Numbered from the stretch's first letter, positions 31,333 to 41,251 are shown. The stretch is DNA of 64,000 nucleotides from an uncultured Algibacter sp. (GCF_947490405.1 NZ_CANLGU010000001.1:682001-746000); one strand, 5' to 3'. Numbers and translations are program-made. The notes: generated by a model not told the origin, from the sequence alone.

Positions 31333-32805
31333 ATGATTTTTCAATTATTATTCGGAAATCCAAATCATAAAAACCTATATTTCATTTTACCTATATTATT
31401 TTTTTGGTTGATTTTATTATCGTTTAACAAAAAGTCATTTTTATCTTTTTTTTCAAAAATCTTATTTTTTTTTAAAGATTGTTTTAAGTTCTATTGGTTA
31501 TCAGCCATTTTTTTGATTGTATTGGTTTGTTATGGTTTGTATTTACCTCTATCTTATGATGAGTCATACACCTTTATTCAATTTGTAAATCGAAGTATTT
31601 TTTATGCTACCTGTACTTACCCAGTACCAAATAATCATGTATTACATTCTATCTTTAGTAATATTTCATGGCATATATTAGGCTGGACAAATTTGGCATT
31701 AATTGTACGGATACCCTCTATATTAGCTTCTTATTTATTAATGAATATTTTTATTACTAAAATATCAAAAAACAACTTATTTTATTCTGGGTTATTTTTA
31801 ATATTACTTTTATTTAACTTCCCTTATTTAGCTTTTTCATTTCAAGCTAGAGGCTATTCATTTCAAATTTTAATTGCTGTTATTACATTAGTTATTATCT
31901 TTAAAAGTTCAAACATTAAGACCTTTAAAGACAAAAATAATTTAATTCTATTTTTTTCAACACTTGGTCTCTATACTAGTCCTGCATACCTTTATACTTT
32001 TCTACCTTTATATTCAATGTTTTTAATAATTAATAAGAATTTTTGTTTAGAGTCTGTAAAATATATTTTAAAATCGGGTGTGTTTTTTGCGCTTACAGTT
32101 ATTCTCCTATATGCACCCATAATGATATTTAGAGGTTATGAATCTATTATTTATAATAGATATGTTGCACCGTTAGATCATTTAAGTATTCATGAAGCCT
32201 TTAATCATATTACCATATCTTTTACAGAAGTTTTAGGAGGAAAAATTATAAGTCTCTTAGTACTCTTATTAGTTGTATTTTATACTATAGTAAAAAGAAG
32301 ATTTGTAATTTTAGTATTATTTTTGATTCCGATAATTTTAATGCTCGTGTTAAAACAAACCCCTTTTTCACGTGTATTCTTACCATTAGCTACAGTTGTT
32401 GTGGTTATAGCAATTGCAGACCTAAAGGATGGTTTTAAAAACACAAAACAACTTAATCCTATGATTTACATTCTTTTCATAGGTGTTTCGATTGCTACTT
32501 CAACATTTTTATTTTTTAAAAATCCAAACGGTGGATTAGAAACATCATATCGAGTAAAATATTTATCTAAACATTTTGATAATAGAGATGTTTATTTGAC
32601 ACCTAATACTCACGATTATTTAAAAACACCTATTGAAGCTTATTTACAAGTTAATGAGATAAATTATACTTTATTAAATAAGGATACTAAATTAAAAGAA
32701 GGGGCCATATTAATATATTCTGAAAAGAATATAGAAAACATTAAAATTTTAGATTCGGTACCCTCTCTAAACAAAAAGGTTTATGTAGGTAAAGTTGTTT
32801 TTTAA
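31333..32805 (+). CDS. GT-C family membrane glycosyltransferase
   Basis: 490 residues with about 11-12 membrane helices. The first periplasmic loop has LSYDESYTF, with the acidic pair expected at the GT-C active site (ArnT/PMT-like). The C-terminal 90 residues are a soluble periplasmic domain. It would transfer a sugar from a polyprenyl-phosphate donor onto a lipid, glycan or protein acceptor. It starts 1 nt after the GT2 gene. The AT content is visibly high, which fits a transferred accessory module, but I have not measured it. Confidence 0.8.
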   Translation: MIFQLLFGNPNHKNLYFILPILFFWLILLSFNKKSFLSFFSKILFFFKDCFKFYWLSAIFLIVLVCYGLYLPLSYDESYTFIQFVNRSIFYATCTYPVPNNHVLHSIFSNISWHILGWTNLALIVRIPSILASYLLMNIFITKISKNNLFYSGLFLILLLFNFPYLAFSFQARGYSFQILIAVITLVIIFKSSNIKTFKDKNNLILFFSTLGLYTSPAYLYTFLPLYSMFLIINKNFCLESVKYILKSGVFFALTVILLYAPIMIFRGYESIIYNRYVAPLDHLSIHEAFNHITISFTEVLGGKIISLLVLLLVVFYTIVKRRFVILVLFLIPIILMLVLKQTPFSRVFLPLATVVVVIAIADLKDGFKNTKQLNPMIYILFIGVSIATSTFLFFKNPNGGLETSYRVKYLSKHFDNRDVYLTPNTHDYLKTPIEAYLQVNEINYTLLNKDTKLKEGAILIYSEKNIENIKILDSVPSLNKKVYVGKVVF

Positions 32806-32826
32806 ACATTACACATTAAATATTTA

Positions 32827-33858
32827 TCAAGGTGCAGGATTAGGTATGACTTGGTGCACCTCATTAATTTGTTTTAAAGTTTCCTTATTTAAAGTAACAT
32901 CAATACTTGCAATGTTTTCATTAAGTTGCTCTAAGCTTGTTGCTCCAATAATCGTACTAGTTACAAAAGGGCGCTGGTTTACAAAGGCTAAACTCATTTG
33001 CGCTAAAGTCATGTTATTATTTTCTGCAATGTTCAAGTAACGTTTTGCTGCTTCAGTAGCTTGTTTACTACTATACCTTGCAAATCTTGGAAATAGTTTT
33101 AATCTTGAATCATCCGCTGCCGTTTCTGTGATATACTTTCCAGAAAGTACGCCAAATGCCATTGGTGAATAGGCTAATAGACCAACGTTTTCTCTTAAAG
33201 ACACTTCTGCTAAGTCAGTTTCAAAAGTTCGGGTTAGCATCGAGTATGCATTTTGTATAGTTGACAATCTTGGTAAATTATGATGTTTTGATTCTTCCAA
33301 ATAACGCATGGTGCCCCAAGAGTTTTCGTTTGAGATGCCTATGTTTCTAATTCTGCCCGCTTTAATTTCATTGTCTAAACTAAGAAGCACCTCATTAAAG
33401 TTATCTTCCCATTTGGTATCCAATTTAAAATTTCTAACACCAAACCTATTGGTATCTCTCTCCGGCCAATGGAGTTGATATAAATCGATATAATCGGTTT
33501 GAAGTCTTTTTAATTCTAAATCTATTGCTTCTTTTATTGACGCTGGACTAAATCCTGTAGTTCGAATATGTGCGGTATAATCTCCCGTTCCAGCAATTTT
33601 TGATGCTATAACTACTTGATCTCGTTTACCTGTTTTTTTAAGCCATGTGCCAACAATTTCACTTGTTTTTCCTTGAGTTTCTGCAGTGGCTGGCACAGGA
33701 TATAATTCGGCAGTATCAATAAAATTAACGCCTTGGTCTGTGGCGTAATCTATTTGTTGATGCCCTTCAGCTTCGGTATTTTGGTTTCCCCAAGTCATAG
33801 AACCTAGACATATTTTACTAACTTTTATATCGGTATTGGGAATGGTTGTGTATTTCAT
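32827..33858 (-). CDS. Aldo/keto reductase (Tas-like)
   Basis: 343 residues. It reduces aldehydes or ketones with NADPH on a TIM barrel. The tetrad is visible: Asp48 in NFIDTAELYP, Tyr53, the Lys in VIASKIAG and the His in YQLHWPERD. Later blocks NIGISNENSWG, QNAYSMLTR and TSTIIGATSLEQLNENI bind NADP. The overall order and ETQGKTSEIVGTWLKKTGKR stretch match the Tas subgroup. Monocistronic. Confidence 0.92.
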   Translation of the reverse strand: MKYTTIPNTDIKVSKICLGSMTWGNQNTEAEGHQQIDYATDQGVNFIDTAELYPVPATAETQGKTSEIVGTWLKKTGKRDQVVIASKIAGTGDYTAHIRTTGFSPASIKEAIDLELKRLQTDYIDLYQLHWPERDTNRFGVRNFKLDTKWEDNFNEVLLSLDNEIKAGRIRNIGISNENSWGTMRYLEESKHHNLPRLSTIQNAYSMLTRTFETDLAEVSLRENVGLLAYSPMAFGVLSGKYITETAADDSRLKLFPRFARYSSKQATEAAKRYLNIAENNNMTLAQMSLAFVNQRPFVTSTIIGATSLEQLNENIASIDVTLNKETLKQINEVHQVIPNPAP

Positions 33859-33946
33859 TTATAGCATTTTTTTTTAGAAACGTAAATATAAAAAACCTTA
33901 AAGCACTTTTGGAATCGAAAAACTTAAATCTGTGTTAAGACCAATA

Positions 33947-33987
33947 AAAAAACCATTAAAAGCCAATAAGGCTTTTAATGGTTTTTT
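33947..33987 (-). terminator. Strong terminator downstream of the OmpA-family gene
   Basis: Perfect 18-bp stem (33947-33964 with 33970-33987) with a 5-nt loop and A/T tracts. It ends leftward transcription of the xth-OmpA unit and abuts the repeat at 33988. Confidence 0.9.
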
Positions 33988-34069
33988 GCGTTAGGGATTG
34001 AGGCATTTGTTGAAGCTCCCCGACGAAGGAGGGAGCGACTGCCGAAAGCCCGACCCTTGTGGTAACGCC
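33988..34069 (+). repeat. GCGTTA...TAACGC dispersed element, copy 2
   Basis: 82 bp, inverted relative to the copy at 18919-19003, starting GCGTTAGGGATTG and ending GGTAACGCC. It lies between the OmpA-family stop codon and its terminator, so it is transcribed as part of the 3' untranslated region. Confidence 0.8.
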
Positions 34070-34078
34070 CTACTTATT

Positions 34079-35035
34079 TTACTCGCTTAACAGTTTAGAA
34101 AGCTCATCTAATTTTGGTGTTAAAATAACTTCTATACGTCTGTTTTTAGCTTTTCCTTCTTTGGTACTATTTGTTGCAACTGGTGCGAATTCACCACGAC
34201 CTGCTGCTGTTAAATTTTCGGGATTTATATTATTGTTTTGCCTTAAAATATTAACGATTGCTGTAGCACGTTTGGTTGATAGATCCCAATTGCTTGTTAA
34301 TATACCATTACCTTTATATGGCACATTATCTGTATGACCTTCGATTAAAACAGCAATGTCTGGGTTGTCTCCAAGCACGTTACCAAGTTGTTTAACCGCT
34401 CTTGTACCCTCTGAACCTACGGCCCAACTTCCTGAGCTAAAAAGGAGTTTGTTTTCCATAGATACATACACTTTACCGTCGCGTTGTTCTACGGTTAAGC
34501 CTTTGCCTTCAAAATCTGTTAAGGCCTTAGAAATAGCGTTTTTAAGTGCTGTCATAGCTGCGTCTTTTGAGGCAATAACTTGCTCTAGTTCTGCCACACG
34601 GTTGGAACGATCTTGCAGTTCTTTTTTAAGTTTTTCAAGTCTTGCATTTTCAGCTGCTAAAGCTTGTTCTTTAGCTTCTAACTGTGCTAATAGCTCTCGG
34701 TTTTTTTTAGAGTTGGCTGCAATGGCAGCAGAACTATTTTTCTCTAAAGCAGCATAAGAGGCTTTTAAATTATCTAAATTTGATTTTGCAGCATTATATT
34801 CTGCCTGTAATTTATCACGTTGCGCCACAGCTTCATCATAGGCAGATTGCAATTGTTTTAATTCGTTTTCGGCAGCTGTTTTGTCACTTAAAAGTGCTTC
34901 GTTATCTGTTGATAGTTTTTTGTTTTCTTGCTTTAAATCAGCATATTTTGCTTCTAAATCTTTATACACTTTTGGTGATACACAAGAAGCTAATAAGGCT
35001 AAAGTTAATACTGAGAATACGGTTTTTTTAATCAT
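34079..35035 (-). CDS. OmpA-family lipoprotein with coiled coil
   Basis: 318 residues from Met at 35035, chosen because MIKKTVFSVLTLALLASC is a lipoprotein signal (Cys18); a start five codons earlier is possible. Residues about 22-165 form a long heptad coiled coil (Lys/Glu/Ala/Leu-rich). The C-terminal OmpA domain binds peptidoglycan: SSGSWAVGSEGTRAVKQLG, IEGHTDNVPYKGNG, SNWDLSTKRATAIVNIL, AAGRGEFAP, KAKNRRIEVILTP. It probably spans outer membrane to cell wall. Located 24 nt after xth on the same strand. Confidence 0.9.
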   Translation of the reverse strand: MIKKTVFSVLTLALLASCVSPKVYKDLEAKYADLKQENKKLSTDNEALLSDKTAAENELKQLQSAYDEAVAQRDKLQAEYNAAKSNLDNLKASYAALEKNSSAAIAANSKKNRELLAQLEAKEQALAAENARLEKLKKELQDRSNRVAELEQVIASKDAAMTALKNAISKALTDFEGKGLTVEQRDGKVYVSMENKLLFSSGSWAVGSEGTRAVKQLGNVLGDNPDIAVLIEGHTDNVPYKGNGILTSNWDLSTKRATAIVNILRQNNNINPENLTAAGRGEFAPVATNSTKEGKAKNRRIEVILTPKLDELSKLLSE

Positions 35036-35059
35036 GTTGTTTGGGTTCATTGTTATCTC

Positions 35060-35821
35060 TTATTTTTCTATTTCAACCAGAATAGGACAATGGTCGCTAT
35101 GCACGGCTTCGGATAGTATAACGGCTCTTTTTATATTTTCTTGTAAAGGCTGCGAAACCATAGCATAATCTAATCGCCAACCTTTGTTATTAGCACGTGC
35201 ATTAGCACGGTAACTCCACCAACTATATTGCTGTAATTCGGGGTTAATAAACCTGAACGAATCAATAAAACCACTATTAATAAAACTTCCAATCCATTCC
35301 CGCTCTACTGGCAAAAATCCAGAAACACCTTTCATTTTTGGGTTATGGATATCCATTTCTTCATGACAAATATTATAATCGCCACAAATAACTAGATTTG
35401 GAATATCTTTTTTAAGGTTATTGATATAGTCTTGAAATAAATCCATGTATTCTAGCTTGTGGTTTAATCTGGCATCGTTTGTTCCTGATGGTAAATACAA
35501 ACTCATTACAGAAATACCATCATAATCAGCACGAATATTTCGTCCTTCAAAATCCATTGATTCTATACCTGTACCAAACTCTACATGATTTGGCTTACTC
35601 TTACTTAAAATAGCAACACCACTATAGCCCTTCTTTTGAGCACTAAACCAATAGTTATATTTATACCCAGCTTCTTCAAAAAGACTTAAATCTAATTGCT
35701 CTTCCATGGCTTTTATTTCTTGCAAGCAAACCACATCTGGGTTTGCTGCTTTTAACCAATCTATAAAACCTTTATTAATGGCTGCTCTAATACCGTTTAC
35801 GTTATAGGATATGATTTTCAT
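35060..35821 (-). CDS. xth: Exodeoxyribonuclease III
   Basis: 253 residues. An AP endonuclease and 3'-5' exonuclease for base-excision repair. Motifs in order: ISYNVNGIRAAINKGF, VCLQEIKA (metal Glu), YSGVAILSK, MSLYLPSGT, VICGDYNICHEEMDIHNP (catalytic Asp/Asn), RLDYAMVS and the C-terminal HSDHCP catalytic triad. Same strand as the OmpA-family gene and probably co-transcribed. Confidence 0.96.
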   Translation of the reverse strand: MKIISYNVNGIRAAINKGFIDWLKAANPDVVCLQEIKAMEEQLDLSLFEEAGYKYNYWFSAQKKGYSGVAILSKSKPNHVEFGTGIESMDFEGRNIRADYDGISVMSLYLPSGTNDARLNHKLEYMDLFQDYINNLKKDIPNLVICGDYNICHEEMDIHNPKMKGVSGFLPVEREWIGSFINSGFIDSFRFINPELQQYSWWSYRANARANNKGWRLDYAMVSQPLQENIKRAVILSEAVHSDHCPILVEIEK

Positions 35822-35924
35822 TTGATTTAATAAGTATATCAGCTAAATTAAATAATGCATTACTTTTACACCATAAAAAATAGCAGGAGTTTTAACGAAG
35901 CTATTAACATTTAGGTTCAATTCC

Positions 35925-36008
35925 TGAGATCCCGACAAAAAAAGTCGGGATTAGTTCGACCATTCTATTTTAAGTACGCCTAAAGGACTTCTTAAAATAG
36001 GGTCTCAC
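35925..36008. repeat. Multi-hairpin palindromic element upstream of the giant barrel gene
   Basis: Nested inverted repeats: outer TGAGATCCC with GGGTCTCA, inner ATCCCGAC/GTCGGGAT (8 bp, 35929-35936 and 35944-35951) and CTATTTTAAG/CTTAAAATAG (10 bp, 35965-35974 and 35991-36000). It lies about 40-120 nt before the ATG at 36045. Confidence 0.6.
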
Positions 36009-36044
36009 TAAAATATTTTAAACGATTTACAGTTTAAGTATCTG

Positions 36045-39000
36045 ATGAAGTTTTTCACATGCATTCTTATGGTTTTAATTGGTTTTTGTGCGTTTTCACA
36101 GAATCCATCGTCGAACTATAAAACCAAAAAAGTTGCTGTTAAAGACACCATTTTAATTGATAGCGTAAGCATTAATTCAAGCTCATTCTCTATTAGAAAA
36201 AAGGATAACTCCATTATTGACTCTACGTATTATTCTGTTGATTTTCCAAAAGCTATTTTAAGATTTAAAAAACCTGTTGAAACCGACACTATTTTTATAA
36301 ACTACCTGAAGTTTCCTGATTTTTTAACCAAAACCTACAAGCAATTAGATGACAATATTATTGTAGATGATAATAGCAATAACGAAACACTATACAAGCT
36401 TAAAGAGCCTAATAGCAGTAGAGACTTTGTACCTTTTGATGGATTAACAACTTCTGGAAGTATTTCTCGTGGTGTAACAGTTGGTAATAATCAAAATTCT
36501 GTTTTAAACAGCGAACTTGACCTTCAAATTACAGGAAAACTAAATGATAAAGTATCATTACGCGCCTCAATCCAAGATGCCAACATTCCTTTACAAGAAA
36601 GTGGCTACAGTCAACGTTTAGATGAGTTTGATCAAGTTTTCATTGAACTATTTAGTGAACGGTGGAATGTGCGTGCTGGTGATATTGATTTAGTAAATAC
36701 AAACTCTTACTTTGCAAACTTTTCTAAGCGTGTTCAAGGTTTAAATTTTAATTTAAAATTGGGCGACGATGAGAATCGCACTAATTTATTCGCTGCTGGA
36801 GCTATTGTTAGAGGACAATTTACAACTAGCCAGTTTATTGCCCAAGAAGGCAATCAAGGCCCCTATAAATTACAAGGACCCAATGGCGAATTATTCGTAC
36901 TTATTGTTTCTGGAAGTGAAACGGTTTACGTAAATGGGATTCCTGTAAAAAGAGGTGAAGATCAAGATTATATTATAGATTATAATGCAGGAGAAATTAT
37001 ATTTAACTCAACATTTCCAATTACTTCTGAAATGCGAATTACGGTTGATTACCAATTTAGCGATAGAAATTATTCCCGATTTGTAGCATACGGAGGCGGT
37101 AATTATATAAGTGAGAAACTAAAAATTGGGATTTCTGTTTACTCAGAAAATGATGCTAAAAACCAACCTTTACAGCAGAACCTTTCTGAAGAGCAAGTTA
37201 ATATACTTGCTAATGCTGGAGATGATCGTACACAAATGGTTGCTCCCTCTGAAATTAGAGATGAGTTGAATGAAAATAGAATTTTATATAGAAAAGAACT
37301 TATTGGCGCTGTTGAAGCTTTTGTATTTTCGAATAATCCTGATGATGAACTTTTTAGAGTTACGTTTACCCTTGTTGGAGAAAATCAAGGTGATTATGCT
37401 TTAAGTAACATTAATGCCATTAATAATATATATGAATTTGTTGGCGTGAATCAAGGTAATTACGCTCCAGTGGTGCAACTTGTATCGCCTACTAAACTTC
37501 AAATTGCAGTTATAAATGGGAGCTATAAACCTTCAGAAAAAACCAATATTAGTTTTGAAGCTTCAGGTAGCAAGAACGATTTAAATCTGTTTTCAACTGC
37601 TGATGATGACAATAATGATGGGTTTGCTGGAAAAGTTAACATCAACCAAATACTGATAAACAGAGACAGTCTTTGGAATCTAGCTGCTTATTTTGATAGT
37701 GATTATATAAATGCCAATTACCGAAATATTGAAGGTCTATACAACCCAGAATTTAATAGAGATTGGAATTTAGACCCAACCAATATAAATGGTATTGGGC
37801 TTAATTTAGGAAACCAATGGCTCGTTAATTCTGGTTTTAATTTGTTTCATCCAGAAAAAGGCACAGTAAATTACCAATATGAGCATTTAAATTTTTCTGA
37901 TGGGTTTAATGGAAACCGACATATAGCCAATGCAAATTTGTTTTTGAAAAACTGGAATATTGCATCGTCCTCTAGTTTTTTAAATGCGGACTCTAATATA
38001 AACACCTCTACCTTTTTAAGATCTTATAACCGGATTACTTATGCCATGAAGAAAAGTTGGGCAGGAACAAAAATAGCTATTGAAGATAATGAACAACGCA
38101 ATACAGCAACACAAGAACTCACCCCGTTGAGTCAACGATTTAAATCTTATGAAGTGTTTTTAGGCGTTGGAGATAGCACTAAAATATTTACTGAAATAGG
38201 TTATAAAAACAGAGTAAATGATAGTATTAGAAATAACCAATTAGAAAAAGTAAACACATCGAATACATTCTATTTAGATTCTAGGTTTATTCAAAACAAA
38301 AACACAAACTTATCTTTATACGCTAACTACCGTACACTTAAAAATACAGATGATGCCATTGAAGATGAAAATTCGATAAACTCTAGACTACAGTTTAATC
38401 AAAAATTATTCAAGCAAATTATACAATGGAATACTATTTTTGAAACCAATTCTGGACGACTACCTCAACAAGATTTTACTTATGTAGAAGTTGAAGCTGG
38501 TCAAGGCACATACACATGGAATGACTATAATGAAAACGGTATTCAAGAGCTTGAAGAATTTGAAATTGCGCAGTTTCAAGATGAAGGCAGATTTATTCGG
38601 GTACTTCTACCAAATCGTGTATTTATAAAAACGCATCAAAATAGATTGAGTCAAACGCTAACTTTTAATCCAGCACAGTGGTCGGTTTCTGAAAGTAAAT
38701 CCAAAAAATTCTGGTCTCATTTTTATAACCAAACCAGCTATTTAATTGATAGAAAAATTAAACGCGAAGGCAGTAAATTCAATTTAAATCCTTTTAATAA
38801 TAATGAAGAGGACCAATTGGGATTACAATTAAACTTTAGAAATGTTCTGTTTTTTAATAGAGGGAAACAGCGTTACACCACCTCTTACACATTTCTAGAT
38901 AATACCACTAGAAATGTCTTATCTGTTGGGTTTATAGAAAACAGCCTAAAAAGTCATCAACTAAATTTTAACCATAAAATAGCTGATAATTGGCTAATTA

Positions 39001-39467
39001 ATATGCTTTCTGCTTTTGATAACAATGAGAGTATTAGCGAGAATTTTGCTAGTAAAAATTTTAATTTTGATGAAGCTAGATTCAATCCAAAACTATCTTA
39101 CCTTTTTAATGACAATTCTAGTTTTGATGTGTTTTACCAATATGCTAGTAAAAATAATACTGTTGGAGATATGGAAACCTTAAAGCAACAGAATTATGGC
39201 GTATCTTTTACTTTAGGAGGTAGTCAAAATAGTGCTATTAATGGAGAATTCAACTATTTTTCAAATGATTATACCGGGAACCCTAATACACCCGTAGCTT
39301 ACCAAATACTTAAAGGTCTGCAACCTGGAAAAAACTTTACATGGACACTTTTAGCTCAAAAAAAACTGACTAAATTTTTAGATTTAAACCTTAGCTATTT
39401 TGGAAGAAAATCGGAAAGCAGCAGAACTATTCACTCTGGCTCGATTCAGCTTAAAGCATATTTTTAA
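36045..39467 (+). CDS. Large outer-membrane beta-barrel protein, unknown function
   Basis: 1140 residues. The signal peptide ends CAFSQ. An N-terminal periplasmic part (about residues 20-130) leads into TTSGSISRGVTVGNNQNSVLNS. From there to the end the sequence alternates barrel-like strands and turns, finishing in GSIQLKAYF, a good last strand. Two inserts resemble repeated Ig-like or usher-plug motifs: SETVYVNGIPVKRGEDQDYIIDYNAGEI and the TFTLVGENQGDYAL block. I know it as a conserved uncharacterised Bacteroidota family with no established role. A component of transport or gliding is conceivable; nothing in the sequence proves it. It ends overlapping the M28 peptidase by 4 bp. Confidence 0.75.
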   Translation: MKFFTCILMVLIGFCAFSQNPSSNYKTKKVAVKDTILIDSVSINSSSFSIRKKDNSIIDSTYYSVDFPKAILRFKKPVETDTIFINYLKFPDFLTKTYKQLDDNIIVDDNSNNETLYKLKEPNSSRDFVPFDGLTTSGSISRGVTVGNNQNSVLNSELDLQITGKLNDKVSLRASIQDANIPLQESGYSQRLDEFDQVFIELFSERWNVRAGDIDLVNTNSYFANFSKRVQGLNFNLKLGDDENRTNLFAAGAIVRGQFTTSQFIAQEGNQGPYKLQGPNGELFVLIVSGSETVYVNGIPVKRGEDQDYIIDYNAGEIIFNSTFPITSEMRITVDYQFSDRNYSRFVAYGGGNYISEKLKIGISVYSENDAKNQPLQQNLSEEQVNILANAGDDRTQMVAPSEIRDELNENRILYRKELIGAVEAFVFSNNPDDELFRVTFTLVGENQGDYALSNINAINNIYEFVGVNQGNYAPVVQLVSPTKLQIAVINGSYKPSEKTNISFEASGSKNDLNLFSTADDDNNDGFAGKVNINQILINRDSLWNLAAYFDSDYINANYRNIEGLYNPEFNRDWNLDPTNINGIGLNLGNQWLVNSGFNLFHPEKGTVNYQYEHLNFSDGFNGNRHIANANLFLKNWNIASSSSFLNADSNINTSTFLRSYNRITYAMKKSWAGTKIAIEDNEQRNTATQELTPLSQRFKSYEVFLGVGDSTKIFTEIGYKNRVNDSIRNNQLEKVNTSNTFYLDSRFIQNKNTNLSLYANYRTLKNTDDAIEDENSINSRLQFNQKLFKQIIQWNTIFETNSGRLPQQDFTYVEVEAGQGTYTWNDYNENGIQELEEFEIAQFQDEGRFIRVLLPNRVFIKTHQNRLSQTLTFNPAQWSVSESKSKKFWSHFYNQTSYLIDRKIKREGSKFNLNPFNNNEEDQLGLQLNFRNVLFFNRGKQRYTTSYTFLDNTTRNVLSVGFIENSLKSHQLNFNHKIADNWLINMLSAFDNNESISENFASKNFNFDEARFNPKLSYLFNDNSSFDVFYQYASKNNTVGDMETLKQQNYGVSFTLGGSQNSAINGEFNYFSNDYTGNPNTPVAYQILKGLQPGKNFTWTLLAQKKLTKFLDLNLSYFGRKSESSRTIHSGSIQLKAYF

Positions 39468-40384
39468 AAGTTTAAAGAAGAATCAATTTTTTCAAATACT
39501 GAAATTATTGTTTTAACAGCTTCAGCATAAAACTCCGGATGAATATTTTCAAAATCATCGGTAGGTTCATGGTAATCTTTATGGTCTTCCACTCCAAAAT
39601 ACAGAAATGGAATACCTTTTTTATGAAAATTAGCATGATCTGACGAATAGGTCCAATTATCCAAATCATCATAGCCATCATGTCCTCTAACCAAATTGAT
39701 TTTACAAGAATGTTTTGACTCAGTAATTAGCTTTTTTAATTTTTTGTTTTCCGAAGTACCAACTACAAAAAGTTCTTTCTTTTTACTTCGACTAATCATA
39801 TCCATATTCAAATTAACTGTAATATGAGCACTAGAAACAACGCTGTTATTTACATAATATTTAGAACCTTGCAAACCTAATTCCTCGCCATCAAAAGCCG
39901 CTAAAATTACTGAATGCTTTGGCGGATTGCTTCTAAAATACTCTGCAAAAGCAAATAAGGCACTTACTCCAGATGCGTTGTCATCGGCACCATTATAAAT
40001 TACATCATTCTTAACACCTTCATGATCATAATGAGCACTAATGATTATATATTTTTTTGGAAACTCTGAACCTTTAACTTGACCCAAAACATTTATACCT
40101 TCATAAAATTCTCCTTTATTAGTGAATGAAAATGGTTGATAAAAAGATTTTTCTAATGGTTTTACTTTTAAAGTGTGAAATTGATTAACTATATACTTTC
40201 TAGCTTTTTTGGCCCCATTAGTTCCTGTTCTCCTTCCTTCAAAGGCATCAGAAGATAAAGACTTAACGTGTTTTAAAAGTGTTGTTTCATCAAATAAAGA
40301 ACATTCTACTTTAGATTGCGAAATTGCTGAAAAAGCAAAAAAAACAAAGAAGATAAAAAAATAAACCCTTTTCGGTGATATCAT
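39464..40384 (-). CDS. M28-family zinc aminopeptidase
   Basis: 306 residues with a signal peptide ending ISQ. Di-zinc ligands of M28: the His in IIISAHYDHEG, the Asp in NGADDNASGVSAL, Glu-Glu in FDGEELGLQGS, the NMDMISRS Asp and a C-terminal HEPTDD histidine. It removes N-terminal residues from peptides in the periplasm or outside the cell. Monocistronic, convergent with the giant barrel gene. Confidence 0.92.
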   Translation of the reverse strand: MISPKRVYFFIFFVFFAFSAISQSKVECSLFDETTLLKHVKSLSSDAFEGRRTGTNGAKKARKYIVNQFHTLKVKPLEKSFYQPFSFTNKGEFYEGINVLGQVKGSEFPKKYIIISAHYDHEGVKNDVIYNGADDNASGVSALFAFAEYFRSNPPKHSVILAAFDGEELGLQGSKYYVNNSVVSSAHITVNLNMDMISRSKKKELFVVGTSENKKLKKLITESKHSCKINLVRGHDGYDDLDNWTYSSDHANFHKKGIPFLYFGVEDHKDYHEPTDDFENIHPEFYAEAVKTIISVFEKIDSSLNF

Positions 40385-40456
40385 ATAATTTTAATGAATT
40401 AGCTTTTAAATATACTTAAATTATTATACTTGTATTTAATAGAATACATAAAAACA

Positions 40457-40483
40457 AAACCCGTACCAAAAAGGCACGGGTTT
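40457..40483 (-). terminator. Terminator of the sdh operon
   Basis: AAACCCGTaCC (40457-40467) pairs with GGcACGGGTTT (40473-40483); reading leftward it is followed by a T-rich stretch. Confidence 0.75.
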
Positions 40484-40507
40484 ACTTATAAATTTAAAAG
40501 GACTGTA

Positions 40508-41251
40508 TTATTTTACAGCAGCTTTCATTAATTCTCTATTCATTCTTGCGATATTATCTAATGATATCCCTTTAGGACACTCTACCTCGCAAGCACCTGT
40601 ATTGGTACAGTTACCAAAACCTTCCAAATCCATTTGTGCTACCATATTTTGCACACGGTCTGCCGCTTCAACTTGCCCTTGAGGTAGCAATGCATACTGA
40701 GATACTTTTGCTCCAACAAACAACATAGCAGAGGAGTTTTTACAAGTTGCTACACAAGCACCACAGCCTATACAAGTTGCTGCATCCATTGCTTCATCAG
40801 CCGCATGTTTGGAAATAGGAATTGCATTAGCATCTTGGGTATTCCCTGAAGTATTTACAGATATATATCCACCTGCGTGTTGTATTCTATCAAAAGCACC
40901 TCTATCAACTACTAAATCTTTTATTACCGGGAAAGCTGCTGCTCTAAATGGCTCTATTGTAATAGTATCACCATCTTTAAACATACGCATATGTAATTGA
41001 CATGTAGTAATACCTCTATCTGGCCCATGGGCTTCACCATTTATATACATGGAACACATTCCACAAATTCCTTCACGACAATCGTGGTCGAAAGCTACAG
41101 GCTCTTCTCCTTTACCAACAAGTTGTTCATTCAAAACATCCATCATCTCTAAAAAAGACATGTGTTCTGAAATTTCAGTTACTTTATAATCGACCATCTG
41201 ACCCTTCGCATTTGAGTCTTTTTGTCTCCAAATTTTAAGTGTTAAATTCAT
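40508..41251 (-). CDS. sdhB: Succinate dehydrogenase/fumarate reductase iron-sulfur subunit
   Basis: 247 residues. 2Fe-2S ligands are in CREGICGMC, the 4Fe-4S cluster in [11 protein letters not shown] and the 3Fe-4S cluster in the [15 protein letters not shown] region. It passes electrons from FAD to the quinone/haem subunit. Last gene of sdhCAB, 10 nt after sdhA, followed by a clear terminator. Confidence 0.96.
   Translation of the reverse strand: MNLTLKIWRQKDSNAKGQMVDYKVTEISEHMSFLEMMDVLNEQLVGKGEEPVAFDHDCREGICGMCSMYINGEAHGPDRGITTCQLHMRMFKDGDTITIEPFRAAAFPVIKDLVVDRGAFDRIQHAGGYISVNTSGNTQDANAIPISKHAADEAMDAATCIGCGACVATCKNSSAMLFVGAKVSQYALLPQGQVEAADRVQNMVAQMDLEGFGNCTNTGACEVECPKGISLDNIARMNRELMKAAVK

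Noticed and set aside
35910-35925. T-loop-like word GGTTCAATTCC suggesting a tRNA
   Set aside because: The flanking bases do not form a T-stem, and no anticodon or acceptor arms are found within 80 bp.
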